Source: Flavobacterium urumqiense (GTDB lineage Bacteria; Bacteroidota; Bacteroidia; Flavobacteriales; Flavobacteriaceae). From it: a stretch of DNA of 64,000 bases. The stretch is taken from positions 250,700-314,699 of the forward strand of contig NZ_FNVP01000003.1 of the NCBI RefSeq assembly GCF_900108015.1. Direction: 5' to 3'. The notes under the pieces are model-generated. The model was not told the DNA's origin. It was given only the letters and a program-made list of their open reading frames with translations, and ran no database searches. Of this stretch, positions 25,330 through 34,438 are shown one piece after another. The position numbers and the translations under genes are program-made. Each line of letters starts with the position of its first letter. Position 1 is the first letter of the stretch.

Positions 25330-27766
25330 GACTTAAAATATTTAAGATTTCATTGCGTTTTTCTTCGTGTTTGGTTTCGGCTTTCAAAATATTTTCTATG
25401 CCTTTTATCAAAGCATCGGGATTAAATGAGATACTGCTGATACCTTTTTCCACTAAAAACTGAGCATATTCAGGAATATCGCTCGGAGCCTGACCGCATA
25501 ATCCCACTTTAATTTTATTTCGTTTAGCTGATCGAATGGTTTCCGTTATCAAATGTTTAACTGCAGGGTTTTGTTCACTGAATAAATAGCTTACTAAGGA
25601 GGAATCTCGGTCGAGTCCCAGTGTTAGTTGAGTTAAGTCATTAGAACCAATAGAGAATCCATCAAATAGTTTAGCGAATTCATTTGCCAATATCACATTG
25701 CTAGGAATTTCGATCATAACATATACTTCTAATCCGTTTTCTCCTTGTACTAAACCATTTGCTTCCATTTCTGCTAACACTTTTTTTCCTTCTTCAATTG
25801 TTCTGCAAAAAGGAATCATCAGTTTTACATTATGAAGTCCCATTTGGTTTCTTACTTTTTTCATGGCTTCACATTCTAATGCAAAACCTTTTCGATAAAA
25901 ATCGCTGTAATAGCGGGAGGCACCCCGAAAACCAATCATTGGATTTTCCTCAACGGGTTCAAAGTATTTTCCTCCTACTAGATTAGCATATTCATTACTT
26001 TTAAAATCGCTCATTCGCACAATAACATCTTTGGGATAAAAAGCCGCGGCGACAATAGAAACTGCTTCTGCCAGTTTATTGATAAAATAATTTTTGCCAT
26101 CATCATAATCCTTGGTTAATGCTGCTATTTCAGATTGAACGTTCAGATCAGTTATTTTTTCGGGTTCACAAAGTGCCAGCGGATGAATTTTGATAGTATT
26201 CGAAATAGCAAATTCCACACGCATTAAACCAATGCCTTTATTGGGATAATGGCTTAATTCAAAGGCTCTTTCGGGGTCGGCAAGAATTAGCATTGGTTCC
26301 GTAATGGGCATCGATAGGTGACTAAAATCGTGCTCTTTTATTTCCCATTTTAATTCTCCATCGTACACGTTTCCTTCCTTTCCTTCGGCACAGGATACTG
26401 TTATTTGCTGCCCATTTTTTAGGATTGAAGTTGCATTTCCGCATCCCACAACTGCAACTGTTCCCAGTTCACGGGCTACAATTGCAGCATGACTGGTACG
26501 GCCGCCTTTGTTGGTAATTATTGCCGAAGCTCTTTTCATTATTGGATCCCAGTCAGGATTGGTAAAATCGGTAACTAAAATTTCTCCATCAAGTAACTGA
26601 TTCCCTTCTTCGGTATTTTGTAGAATTCGGGCTTTCCCAGTAGCAATCTTATCGCCAAGAGCAATGCCTTTGGTCAACAAAGTTCCTTTTTCTTGTAGTT
26701 GATAGCTTTCTCTTACCAGCTTATTCTCTTTGGCATGAACGGTTTCCGGACGAGCCTGGACAATATAAAGTTGGTTGTTGAAAGCGTCTTTTGCCCATTC
26801 AATATCCATTGCTTTTTTATAGTGTTTTTCAATTTGATAACACCATTGTGAAAGTTGAATGACTTCTTGATCGGATAGTGAAAACTCATTTTGTTTTTCG
26901 AGGGAAGTTGCCGTGTTTACAATTGTATTTTCTGCAGATTCAGCATTCGATTTTTCAGAATAAATCATCGAAAATTCTTTTCTTCCACATTGTTTTTTTA
27001 AGATGGGATTCAAAGTTTTATTTTCTAAAGTAGGTTTAAAGACCATCCATTCGTCGGGTGTGACGGTTCCCTGAACAATATTTTCACCAAGACCCCAAAT
27101 ACTGTTTATTATAATTGCATTTTGAAATCCGGTGTCAGGATCGATGGTAAAGGCCACACCAGAAGCCGCTTTGTCACTTCGTACCATTTGTTGTACACCT
27201 ACAGAAATGGCAACATCCAAATTTGCAAATCCCATATCATGGCGGTATTTTATAGCTCGGTCTGTAAACAGCGAAGCAAAACAACGATGTATGGCATCTA
27301 TGACTTGGTTTTCGCCGCTAATATTCAGGAACGATTGCATTTGTCCCGCAAAACTCGCTGATGGTAAATCTTCTGAAGTGGCGCTGCTTCTTACAGCTAC
27401 TCCAAGATTTTGAATTCCACATTGCTGACTAAGAGACTGATAAGCCGTGTGAATTTCCGTATAAATTTCCTCAGGAATAGGTGCCGATAAAATTAGTGCT
27501 CTTGCTTTCGCTCCAGTTGCTGAAAGATTAGAATACTCTTTTATATCCAATGCAAATAATAAATCATTCAATGGTTTTTCTAAATTATTTCGTTTTCGAA
27601 ATAGACGGTAGGCTTTAGCGGTCAATGCAAATCCGTTAGGGATATTTATACCTATTGGATTCAGCTGATTGTACATTTCACCCAAAGAGGCATTTTTGCC
27701 GCCAACTTTATTAATTGCACCAATGCTAATTTTGTTAAAAAACAAGATGTATTTATACTTTTCCAT
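25313..27766 (-). CDS. ppsA: phosphoenolpyruvate synthase
   Basis: 817 residues from MEKYKYILFFNKISIGAINK. The ATP-grasp N-terminal domain starts at VGGKNASLGEMYNQL. The swivelling phosphohistidine domain has its catalytic His426 in KGGRTSHAAIVARELG. The C-terminal TIM barrel contains MRVEFAISN, SIGSNDLTQLTLGLDRDSSL and Cys757 in VGLCGQAPSD. It converts pyruvate and ATP to PEP, AMP and phosphate. An earlier in-frame start at 27790 adds eight residues without support. The C-terminal tail is slightly longer than in E. coli PpsA. The next gene downstream (SDR) overlaps it and is broken. Confidence 0.9.
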   Translation of the reverse strand: MEKYKYILFFNKISIGAINKVGGKNASLGEMYNQLNPIGINIPNGFALTAKAYRLFRKRNNLEKPLNDLLFALDIKEYSNLSATGAKARALILSAPIPEEIYTEIHTAYQSLSQQCGIQNLGVAVRSSATSEDLPSASFAGQMQSFLNISGENQVIDAIHRCFASLFTDRAIKYRHDMGFANLDVAISVGVQQMVRSDKAASGVAFTIDPDTGFQNAIIINSIWGLGENIVQGTVTPDEWMVFKPTLENKTLNPILKKQCGRKEFSMIYSEKSNAESAENTIVNTATSLEKQNEFSLSDQEVIQLSQWCYQIEKHYKKAMDIEWAKDAFNNQLYIVQARPETVHAKENKLVRESYQLQEKGTLLTKGIALGDKIATGKARILQNTEEGNQLLDGEILVTDFTNPDWDPIMKRASAIITNKGGRTSHAAIVARELGTVAVVGCGNATSILKNGQQITVSCAEGKEGNVYDGELKWEIKEHDFSHLSMPITEPMLILADPERAFELSHYPNKGIGLMRVEFAISNTIKIHPLALCEPEKITDLNVQSEIAALTKDYDDGKNYFINKLAEAVSIVAAAFYPKDVIVRMSDFKSNEYANLVGGKYFEPVEENPMIGFRGASRYYSDFYRKGFALECEAMKKVRNQMGLHNVKLMIPFCRTIEEGKKVLAEMEANGLVQGENGLEVYVMIEIPSNVILANEFAKLFDGFSIGSNDLTQLTLGLDRDSSLVSYLFSEQNPAVKHLITETIRSAKRNKIKVGLCGQAPSDIPEYAQFLVEKGISSISFNPDALIKGIENILKAETKHEEKRNEILNILSLGNNI

Positions 27767-28039
27767 TCGGATGTTTTTAATTAATTGCAAACCATTATTT
27801 TTTCAAAATAAGACAACAGAAAATTTTTTGGGAAAGGCTTTTTTTAGTTGTCCAAAAGCACTTTTAAACTTAAAAGTCGATTTTGGAGCGAAGATGCGAG
27901 AGTAGTAGGAATTCTCTTTTGGATGCATCTTATTATAGTAAATTTAATCAAATAATGCTTTTATAGGGTACAAAATACAATGTTTTTTCGAATTTAAGTG
28001 TTTGTTAAACAATGAATTATGGTTTTTGTGAAATTTTTG

Positions 28040-28077
28040 ACAGTCGTCGATTTTTTAGGTACAGTTGTCGATTTTTT
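28040..28077. repeat. pair of 17-bp direct repeats spaced two helical turns
   Basis: ACAGTCGTCGATTTTTT (28040-28056) and ACAGTTGTCGATTTTTT (28061-28077) differ at one base and are exactly 21 bp apart. They lie about 275-310 nt upstream of ppsA, between it and the flavodoxin reductase wreck. A related TGTCGATTTTTTTT occurs at 18062. They may be a regulator binding site; no regulator is identified. Confidence 0.45.
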
Positions 28078-28099
28078 TTGGATCAAAACCAAATTCGAA

Positions 28100-28485
28100 T
28101 TCTTCCTGTACAAAACACGAAAGATTGAAATAAATGAATTAATCCCTGCGCCTCCAGCGATAAAACCACCTCGACCTTTAAATTGAATAGCTCCAAAAAC
28201 ATCTTAAATTAATTCGGCAACGGCATTTGTTCGACCCAACATATTGGTTAAGCCGTAATGTTCTCTCTAAATCTTGATCATAAATTCGAGATAGTCACGT
28301 TCTCTCACACAGGCAAAAGTAAAAGAATAAGATTGATTCTTCCATAACGGCAGGTTTACAGAAACTTCAGTTGCCTGACTTAGTACAAAATCATATCCCG
28401 AAGGTTTTTCAACTCAAAAGCATTTCATATCATGGAGAATGTCAACCTCTTTTATCGCTTTAACAATATTTTTACTCATTTGCAT
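28100..28485 (-). pseudogene. flavodoxin/ferredoxin reductase (FNR-like), truncated with three stops
   Basis: From about 28485 a single frame reads MQMSKNIVKAIKEVDILHDM, KCF, TGA, VEKPSGYDFVLSQATEVSVN, LPLWKNQSYSFTFACVRERD, YLEFMIKI, TAG, REHYGLTNMLGRTNAVAELI, TAA, DVFGAIQFKGRGGFIAGGAG, INSFISIFRVLYRK, and then similarity ends. This is the FAD-binding barrel and the first NAD(P) loop (GGAG) of flavodoxin reductases. At the first stop the expected residue is Arg, so CGA to TGA is likely. All three stop codons occur, which argues for decay rather than recoding. The C-terminal half is absent. Confidence 0.82.
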
Positions 28486-28723
28486 TAGTTTAAAATGTTG
28501 TTAATCAACCGTTTATATGAGGTGTAAAACCTTGTTGGGATTAAAGATTTATTTCGATTTATAGGGACATTAAATTTGATTAAAAAAACAGAAACTATTA
28601 ATTTTTGTGTTTTAGTATTACTTTTAACCCGTTGAGTGTACTTATTTGAGGGAAAATAAATTAATTATATATTGGTCAATATACGGAAATACAGTGCATT
28701 GAATTCGAAAAAAACCCAATATA

Positions 28724-29473
28724 CTACTTATTCCAAATTGCCCAAGCTTTTTCTGCTTGAAGAATAAGCATGTCCAGTCCGTTTTTTATTTGGGCTCCTT
28801 GTTGTTTGGCGTTTTTAAGAAATTGAGTTTCTTCTGGATTGTAAATCAAATCAAAAGCAATATGTTTCTCCGTAAAGTATTCGTATGGAATTAATGGCGA
28901 TGCATCAATATTGGGACTTGTGCCAACGGGAGTAGAATTAATTATTATTTGATAATTGTCAAATGTAGTGGCATTGATTCTATTATAATCAATAGCATTT
29001 TCTTTGGCTTCGCGGGAAACAAAAGTGTATAATATACCCAATTCATCTAAGGCATATGCCACTCCTTTCGAAGCGCCTCCTGTTCCTAAAATCAGGGCTT
29101 TTTTATGATGTGGTTGCAATAAAGGTTCCAATGATTTCTTAAAACCATAATAATCGGTATTGTAGCCTTTCAGTTTTCCTTTTTTGGTAATTTTTATCGT
29201 ATTTACAGCACCAATCGATTCGGCTTTTTTTGAAAGTTTATCTAAAAAAGGAATTACTGTTTCTTTATATGGAATAGTTACGTTTAAACCCTTTAAGTTG
29301 GACGTGTTTTTTATGATTTCAGCAAAAGCATTTATATCGGGAATATCAAAATTCTCGTAAGTACAACCTTCAAAGTTTTCGCTATTGAATTTATCTGTAA
29401 AATACCCTTTCGAAAAGGAATAATGAATATTTCTTCCCAGTAAACCAAAACGTTTTCTTACTACTTCAATCAT
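28724..29473 (-). CDS. aroE: shikimate dehydrogenase
   Basis: 249 residues. The N-terminal substrate half has FGLLGRNIHYSFSKGYF and the shikimate-binding LNVTIPYKE with its catalytic Lys. IGAVNTI follows, then the Asp of GYNTDYYGF. The C-terminal NADP fold has ALILGTGGASKGVAYAL, then INSTPVGTSPN and NGLDMLILQAEKAWAIW. It reduces 3-dehydroshikimate in aromatic amino acid synthesis. The length is short but normal for Bacteroidota AroE. It overlaps the TPR gene's stop by one base (TAATG), so the two are translationally coupled. Confidence 0.9.
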   Translation of the reverse strand: MIEVVRKRFGLLGRNIHYSFSKGYFTDKFNSENFEGCTYENFDIPDINAFAEIIKNTSNLKGLNVTIPYKETVIPFLDKLSKKAESIGAVNTIKITKKGKLKGYNTDYYGFKKSLEPLLQPHHKKALILGTGGASKGVAYALDELGILYTFVSREAKENAIDYNRINATTFDNYQIIINSTPVGTSPNIDASPLIPYEYFTEKHIAFDLIYNPEETQFLKNAKQQGAQIKNGLDMLILQAEKAWAIWNK

Positions 29474-30870
29474 TACAATTTTTTATGTTTTGTGATATAA
29501 TTTTGCACCATTTTTTTGGTCCAGACCACTGGAAATAAGTCCTCAATAATAATATAATTATCAAAGTTTAATCTCATTGCGTTGCTTAAATGAAATTTCG
29601 CTTTGGTATTGTCCTGAATCATAAAATATAGTCCAGCCAAACGATATTCTATTTCATTTTCTTCTGGAAAATATTCGGAAGCTTGTAATAAGGTTTGTAT
29701 AGCACTTTCAAATTCACCTAAAAACTGAAGAATATCAACCCAGAACAACCAAGTGTCTAATTGATAATCACCAAATTCTACTGCTTTTCTATAACCAAAT
29801 TCGGCTTCCTCAAAGAAGTTCAATTGTTTGTTTATGGAAGCAAATCGTTTCCAGTATAATCGATTTTGATTGTCAATAGCTAATGCTTTATTGACATAAA
29901 AGAGTGCTTTCTGATAGTTTTTTTGACGAACATAAAAATCAGTAATGGCAATCCAACCTTTATCTAAAAGCGGATCTTCATGCACTGTTTTATTAAAATA
30001 TTTCAATGCTAAAGCTTTGTTGCCTAATTTCTCGTGGCATTTTCCTATTCGAAGTAACGCATACGAAGTAGCATCGTCTAATTCGATAGTTCTTTCATAA
30101 CTTTCGATGGCTTCAGCGTATTTTTTTAATCGTTCGTAAGCTTTTGCTTTTTCCATGAATGCACCAAGGAATTCATCATCAATTAAAGTAGCATAATCAA
30201 AGGCACGTATTGCATTTTGATATTCTTTTACGCCATAGTGTAAACGACCCAATTGATGCCAGGCAATTTCGCTGTATGGATTTTTATCGATGTATTTTGT
30301 CAAATAGGTTATAGCTTCTTGATTTTGATCTAAAAATTCAAAACAATACACTACATTATATAGGGCAGACTGATCATCAAAATCTTCCTCAAGGCATTTT
30401 ATAAAGCTTTCTTTGGCCAATTCAAGATTGTCCATAAAAAGGTATTCCATGCCTATTAAGTTGTAGACATCGGCGTAGTCATCCGTAAATTGTAAAGCTA
30501 TTATTAATTGTTCAACTGCTTTTTCGTGTTGGTCTCTTTTAGAGCAAATATTTGCTTTTTGAATATAAATTTCTTCATTGGTCGGTTCGATGGCATACAA
30601 CTCATTCAATAGCTTTTCGGCTATTTCAAGTTTGTCATCATAGACTAACATTTCCACTTGAACTAATTTTAGTCCTGTAGATTTCGGGTGCTGATCCAAT
30701 GCTAGTTTTAGTGCTTTTTTTGCCAAAGCGGCCTTGCCCATATCGATGTAATGAAGAATAATTTCTTCAAATTCTTCGGAATCAAAAAAGAGAACTTTGT
30801 TGGTTTTCAACATGGACTCAAATTTGGATAGGGATAAGTTATAATCTTCTTCTTCGTTGCTTAATTGCAT
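29473..30870 (-). CDS. tetratricopeptide-repeat protein
   Basis: A 465-residue all-helical protein made of about ten or more TPR units; clear ones are YADVYNLIGMEYLFMDNLEL, SEIAWHQLGRLHYGVKEYQN, TSYALLRIGKCHEKLGNKAL and NRLYWKRFASINKQLNFFEE. No signal peptide or membrane segment, so it is a cytoplasmic scaffold. It is the first gene of a two-gene unit with aroE, an arrangement common in flavobacteria; what it binds is unknown. Confidence 0.85.
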   Translation of the reverse strand: MQLSNEEEDYNLSLSKFESMLKTNKVLFFDSEEFEEIILHYIDMGKAALAKKALKLALDQHPKSTGLKLVQVEMLVYDDKLEIAEKLLNELYAIEPTNEEIYIQKANICSKRDQHEKAVEQLIIALQFTDDYADVYNLIGMEYLFMDNLELAKESFIKCLEEDFDDQSALYNVVYCFEFLDQNQEAITYLTKYIDKNPYSEIAWHQLGRLHYGVKEYQNAIRAFDYATLIDDEFLGAFMEKAKAYERLKKYAEAIESYERTIELDDATSYALLRIGKCHEKLGNKALALKYFNKTVHEDPLLDKGWIAITDFYVRQKNYQKALFYVNKALAIDNQNRLYWKRFASINKQLNFFEEAEFGYRKAVEFGDYQLDTWLFWVDILQFLGEFESAIQTLLQASEYFPEENEIEYRLAGLYFMIQDNTKAKFHLSNAMRLNFDNYIIIEDLFPVVWTKKMVQNYITKHKKL

Positions 30871-31034
30871 ACTGTATGTTTTTGGTTTGGCCTAAATAAA
30901 TTTAGGTAATTGTACTTGTAATGTGAGGGAAAGTTAGAATTGTTGTGAACAATTTAATTAACAAAAAAAGGTTTGGTTTAAACTAATACTTTAGCCCTAA
31001 TTACGTCACTGCACTTTTATTTTATTTGGAGTTC

Positions 31035-31125
31035 GGTGCACTTCGTTCAAAGTGCAAATCCCATGCTTTTACCTTTGATTGCTGCGTATAGCAGGACAGG
31101 AGCGGAGCGTATTTACGAAATAAAT
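31035..31125. repeat. degenerate second copy of the 3.6-kb repeat-like element
   Basis: In the 340-nt gap between the TPR and aminotransferase genes, GATTGCTGCGTATAGCAGGA reads on the reverse strand as TCCTGCTATACGCAGCAATC, which aligns with the left end of the 3625-3770 element (CCCGCTTTCCGCTGCAA). The other end, GCACTT-CGTTCA-AAGTGC, is a small hairpin, followed by CAAATCC. The copy is inverted relative to the first and worn. Confidence 0.35.
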
Positions 31126-31209
31126 AGCTCCCAAATTTTTTAATTGTTTTGAATATTTATATGATAGGTAATCAATGTTGCTACTTCTGTAATCACAAAT
31201 CGTTAATCA

Positions 31210-32397
31210 TCACTCTTTAATCATCATTTCATTCATTACTTCAAGGATAATATCGCAACCTTCTCGTATTTCTTCTTCAGAAATGGTAAGAGGAGGTGTT
31301 ATTCTTATGGCACATTCTTCAAATAATAACCAAAATAAAATGAGTCCTTTGTCTTGACATTTTAGAATCACTTCATTTGTTATATCGGCACTTTTTGTCA
31401 TCGCGGCCAACATTAATCCTTTTCCTCTTATATCAACTATCAAAGGATGTACCAAAAGTGATCGGAATAGGTTTTCTTTCTCCATCGCTTCGGCCATGAG
31501 GGTGGTCTCAGTAATTTCCTGCAAAGTCGCCAAACAGGCTGACGCAATGACAGGGTGGCCACCAAAAGTGGTAATATGTCCCAGTTTTGGGTCATGACTC
31601 AATAAATCCATCATAGCTGATGAGGCGGTAAAAGCACCTACAGGCATGCCGCCGCCCATTCCTTTTCCCATTACCACAATATCTGGTACGACATCATAGT
31701 TTTGAAATCCAAAAAGTTTTCCGGTTCTCCCGAAACCTGGTTGTATTTCATCCAAAATCATCATCGCGCCCACTTCAGTGCAGCGTTGGCGCACTTTTTT
31801 AAGGAAATCATTATGTGGCTGAATAAATCCAGCACCGCCTTGAATGGTTTCCAGAATAATTCCTGCAGTTTTAGTCGTTATTTTTTGTAAATCTGCTTCA
31901 TTATTAAAGGTAATAAAATCCACATCAGGAATCAACGGACGAAAAATTCTTTTGCGTTCCTCAAATCCCATTACGCTCAAAGAACCCATGGTGTTCCCGT
32001 GATATGCATTGTGACAAGAAATCAACTGGCTTCTTCCAGTGGTTCTTCTGGCAAGTTTTAAGGCGCCTTCAATGGCTTCAGTCCCTGAATTAACCAAATA
32101 GGTTTTGTCTAAAGGTGCGGGCAGGAGTGAGGCCAATAATTTGCAATATTGGACTGCCGGACTTTGGGAATATTCTCCGTAGACCATGACGTGCGAGTAT
32201 TTGTCCAGCTGATCTTTAATCGCTTGATTGACTCGTGGGTGTTGATGTCCAAGCGGGCAAGCGGAAACTCCAGCCACAAAATCCAAGTATTTTTTATTAT
32301 TGGTGTCGTAAATATAGGAACCTACAGCATGTGAAACTTCCATACCCAATGGGTAAGGGGATGTTTGAGCTTGGTATTTTAAGAAATCGGTATTCAC
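31210..32397 (-). CDS. class III aminotransferase (aspartate aminotransferase family)
   Basis: A 395-residue PLP enzyme of the acetylornithine/ornithine aminotransferase superfamily. Motifs: YLDFVAGVSACPLGHQHPRV, the phosphate-binding NSGTEAIEGALKLAR, YHGNTMGSLSVMG, ILETIQGGAGFI, the DEIQPGFGRTG Asp that holds the pyridine ring, and the PLP lysine in VMGKGMGGGMPVGA. It probably transfers an amino group from an omega-amino acid; the exact substrate is unclear because no arginine or polyamine genes adjoin. It precedes no close downstream gene; the OstA-like gene ends 130 nt upstream on the same strand. Confidence 0.82.
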   Translation of the reverse strand: MNTDFLKYQAQTSPYPLGMEVSHAVGSYIYDTNNKKYLDFVAGVSACPLGHQHPRVNQAIKDQLDKYSHVMVYGEYSQSPAVQYCKLLASLLPAPLDKTYLVNSGTEAIEGALKLARRTTGRSQLISCHNAYHGNTMGSLSVMGFEERKRIFRPLIPDVDFITFNNEADLQKITTKTAGIILETIQGGAGFIQPHNDFLKKVRQRCTEVGAMMILDEIQPGFGRTGKLFGFQNYDVVPDIVVMGKGMGGGMPVGAFTASSAMMDLLSHDPKLGHITTFGGHPVIASACLATLQEITETTLMAEAMEKENLFRSLLVHPLIVDIRGKGLMLAAMTKSADITNEVILKCQDKGLILFWLLFEECAIRITPPLTISEEEIREGCDIILEVMNEMMIKE

Positions 32398-32528
32398 GTT
32401 TTATGTTTTTAACCGTAAAGTTCGCAAAAGTTTTTTCGCAAAATTTACGAAGTTTTTTAAAGGTATTTTTTAATCTACAATGTGTTATCTGTAACTTGAT
32501 ACTGAAAACTGTGACTGAACAATGAACA

Positions 32529-34151
32529 CTATTTCTTGCCTTTCTTTTTGTCGTAATTCAATGTTTCTTTTCGAATTTTCATAGGAACATCTTTCTTAGC
32601 TTCATCAGCTTTAGTTGCTTTAGCTATTTTATCATTATCTTCATTTTCCTCAGGTGGAAATATATCATCTTTTGATTTAACCCTTTCATCACCACGCCAG
32701 ACTAATCCTCTTAACTTTCGGGCATTTTCAGGTAGGTCTTTTTCGGGATAAATGTCACCATCCACTTGTTTGAAAAAAGTAATGCTCTCAATGGCATTTT
32801 TTTCTAAAATAAGATTGATTTTGCTACTCACATTTTTATTGATACCTATGAGTTCTTTGGCATCATTGCGCATATAATAAATGACCTCTGTATTTTTTAC
32901 AATATCAACATCATGGAGTTTTCCTTCTTCAAATTTTCCATAAAGATTTTGCCCTTTTACTTGATTGTAACCCGTTCCTAATGTGTCTTTGGAGACCAAA
33001 AATGTATTATTAAGTACTTTGAGGGAATCAAGTTTTTGGGTCGTATTATTTCCAATAAGATGCATAACATCCCCTGTAATTTGGCTTTCTCCATTCCAAA
33101 GTATTGGGTTTCCTATCATTTTTGTCAGGGCAGTTTTTGAACTCGAATGTATCGAATCACACTTGCCGCTCATATCCTTTTTAAAAAATCTAACATTGTT
33201 AAAAGCTCGAATAATACGATTCCCTTCTTTACCGGTTACCATCAATTTTTTTCCGTGAATATAAACGGAGTCATTTTCAACAAAGTTTACAGCCACGGCC
33301 CTTTTGGTTACAAAAACAGAATCCTTTTTTTTATATAATTCGGCATAATGCCCTTTAATAATTCCCCGATTAATGGAGTCGGTTATTTTTACATTCCGCG
33401 TTGCCGATGCAAATTCCCTGTTTCGGTCATAATACAAACTATCTCCTTTAATCACCCTATCGTCATATTTGATGTAGGATTTCTTTACAAAATGGGCCAG
33501 ATTTTTTTTAGTGTCATAAAATCCTTTTTCAGTGTAAATATAATTGGCTTTACTAGTAATAGTGGAAGGTCCAAAAAGATAAGAGTGACCAGAATTGCTG
33601 TAGTAATCCAAATGATTGGATTTTATCACATACGTTGGATTGGTAATCGTAACGGCAGTAAGGAATTGAAACTTTTTTTGAGCAACATAATATCTGCCTG
33701 ATTTACTGTTTAATGTGTTCTCCTTATTGGTAATTGTACCTTGCGTATTATAATATACTTCTTGAGTATTTCTGTTGAAGTTGATAGTATCAGTAGCCAA
33801 CGTCGCATCGGGAGAACTCATAACCGCGTTTCCTGTTGCAAATGCCTGTTTTACATTACCATTATATTCCGCATATCTGCTGTTTAAAAATAGGGTATCA
33901 CCTTGTACGATTTGTACATTTCCAAATGCTTTTATGTAATTTTCTTTTTGAAAGTAATATGCTTTATTACAAGTCAGCACCACACCATCATGATTAACAC
34001 GAACATTTCCGGTCAGCAAAAAAGCATCTGGAATTTCTACTTGATTTACATCTGCAAAATCTGAATGTTCAACAATAATTTTTTTTGAGGCTTGAGCCAA
34101 AATCAAATTTGTACTAAGCAGTATTAAACAACAAAATAGGAATTTCTTCAA
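32529..34151 (-). CDS. OstA-like (LptA/LptD N-domain) protein
   Basis: 540 residues with a signal peptide ending LILAQA. Long stretches of beta-jellyroll repeats of the OstA type follow: VNHDGVVLTCNKAYYFQKEN and IKAFGNVQIVQGDTLFLNSR, recurring with KGDSLYYDRNREFASATRNV, MVTGKEGNRIIRAFNNVRFF and TGDVMHLIGNNTTQKLDSLK. The C-terminus is lysine-rich (KKDVPMKIRKETLNYDKKKGKK). OstA domains carry lipopolysaccharide across the periplasm. This is longer than LptA and lacks the LptD barrel, a Bacteroidota-specific form whose exact role is not established. Confidence 0.82.
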   Translation of the reverse strand: MKKFLFCCLILLSTNLILAQASKKIIVEHSDFADVNQVEIPDAFLLTGNVRVNHDGVVLTCNKAYYFQKENYIKAFGNVQIVQGDTLFLNSRYAEYNGNVKQAFATGNAVMSSPDATLATDTINFNRNTQEVYYNTQGTITNKENTLNSKSGRYYVAQKKFQFLTAVTITNPTYVIKSNHLDYYSNSGHSYLFGPSTITSKANYIYTEKGFYDTKKNLAHFVKKSYIKYDDRVIKGDSLYYDRNREFASATRNVKITDSINRGIIKGHYAELYKKKDSVFVTKRAVAVNFVENDSVYIHGKKLMVTGKEGNRIIRAFNNVRFFKKDMSGKCDSIHSSSKTALTKMIGNPILWNGESQITGDVMHLIGNNTTQKLDSLKVLNNTFLVSKDTLGTGYNQVKGQNLYGKFEEGKLHDVDIVKNTEVIYYMRNDAKELIGINKNVSSKINLILEKNAIESITFFKQVDGDIYPEKDLPENARKLRGLVWRGDERVKSKDDIFPPEENEDNDKIAKATKADEAKKDVPMKIRKETLNYDKKKGKK

Positions 34152-34167
34152 TGGATTTATTTTTTGT

Positions 34168-34175
34168 CAAATTTA
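34168..34175 (-). promoter_or_regulatory. -7 element for the OstA-like gene
   Basis: On the minus strand TAAATTTG lies 17 nt upstream of the ATG at 34151. TTTG is found only 12 nt further up, too close for the usual -33 spacing. Confidence 0.4.
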
Positions 34176-34438
34176 TGAAAAAGGTTACAAACCTAATCGA
34201 TATTAGGATTTTTTTATAATACTCGAAAAACGCACCAAAAACAATACAACTCTGCTTTTAAAGTTATCAACAAATAGCGCTACTCTTTCGTTGTAGTTGT
34301 TGTTTTAAAACGAGTATTTATTTTAATTGATACCGATTTTAAGTTCTTTCTATAAATTACATTAAATTTAAAAATTCAATAACCCATTAGGTTCATTAAT
34401 CTAAAAAAACGAATTGAAACCAGCATAAATAATTTTAT

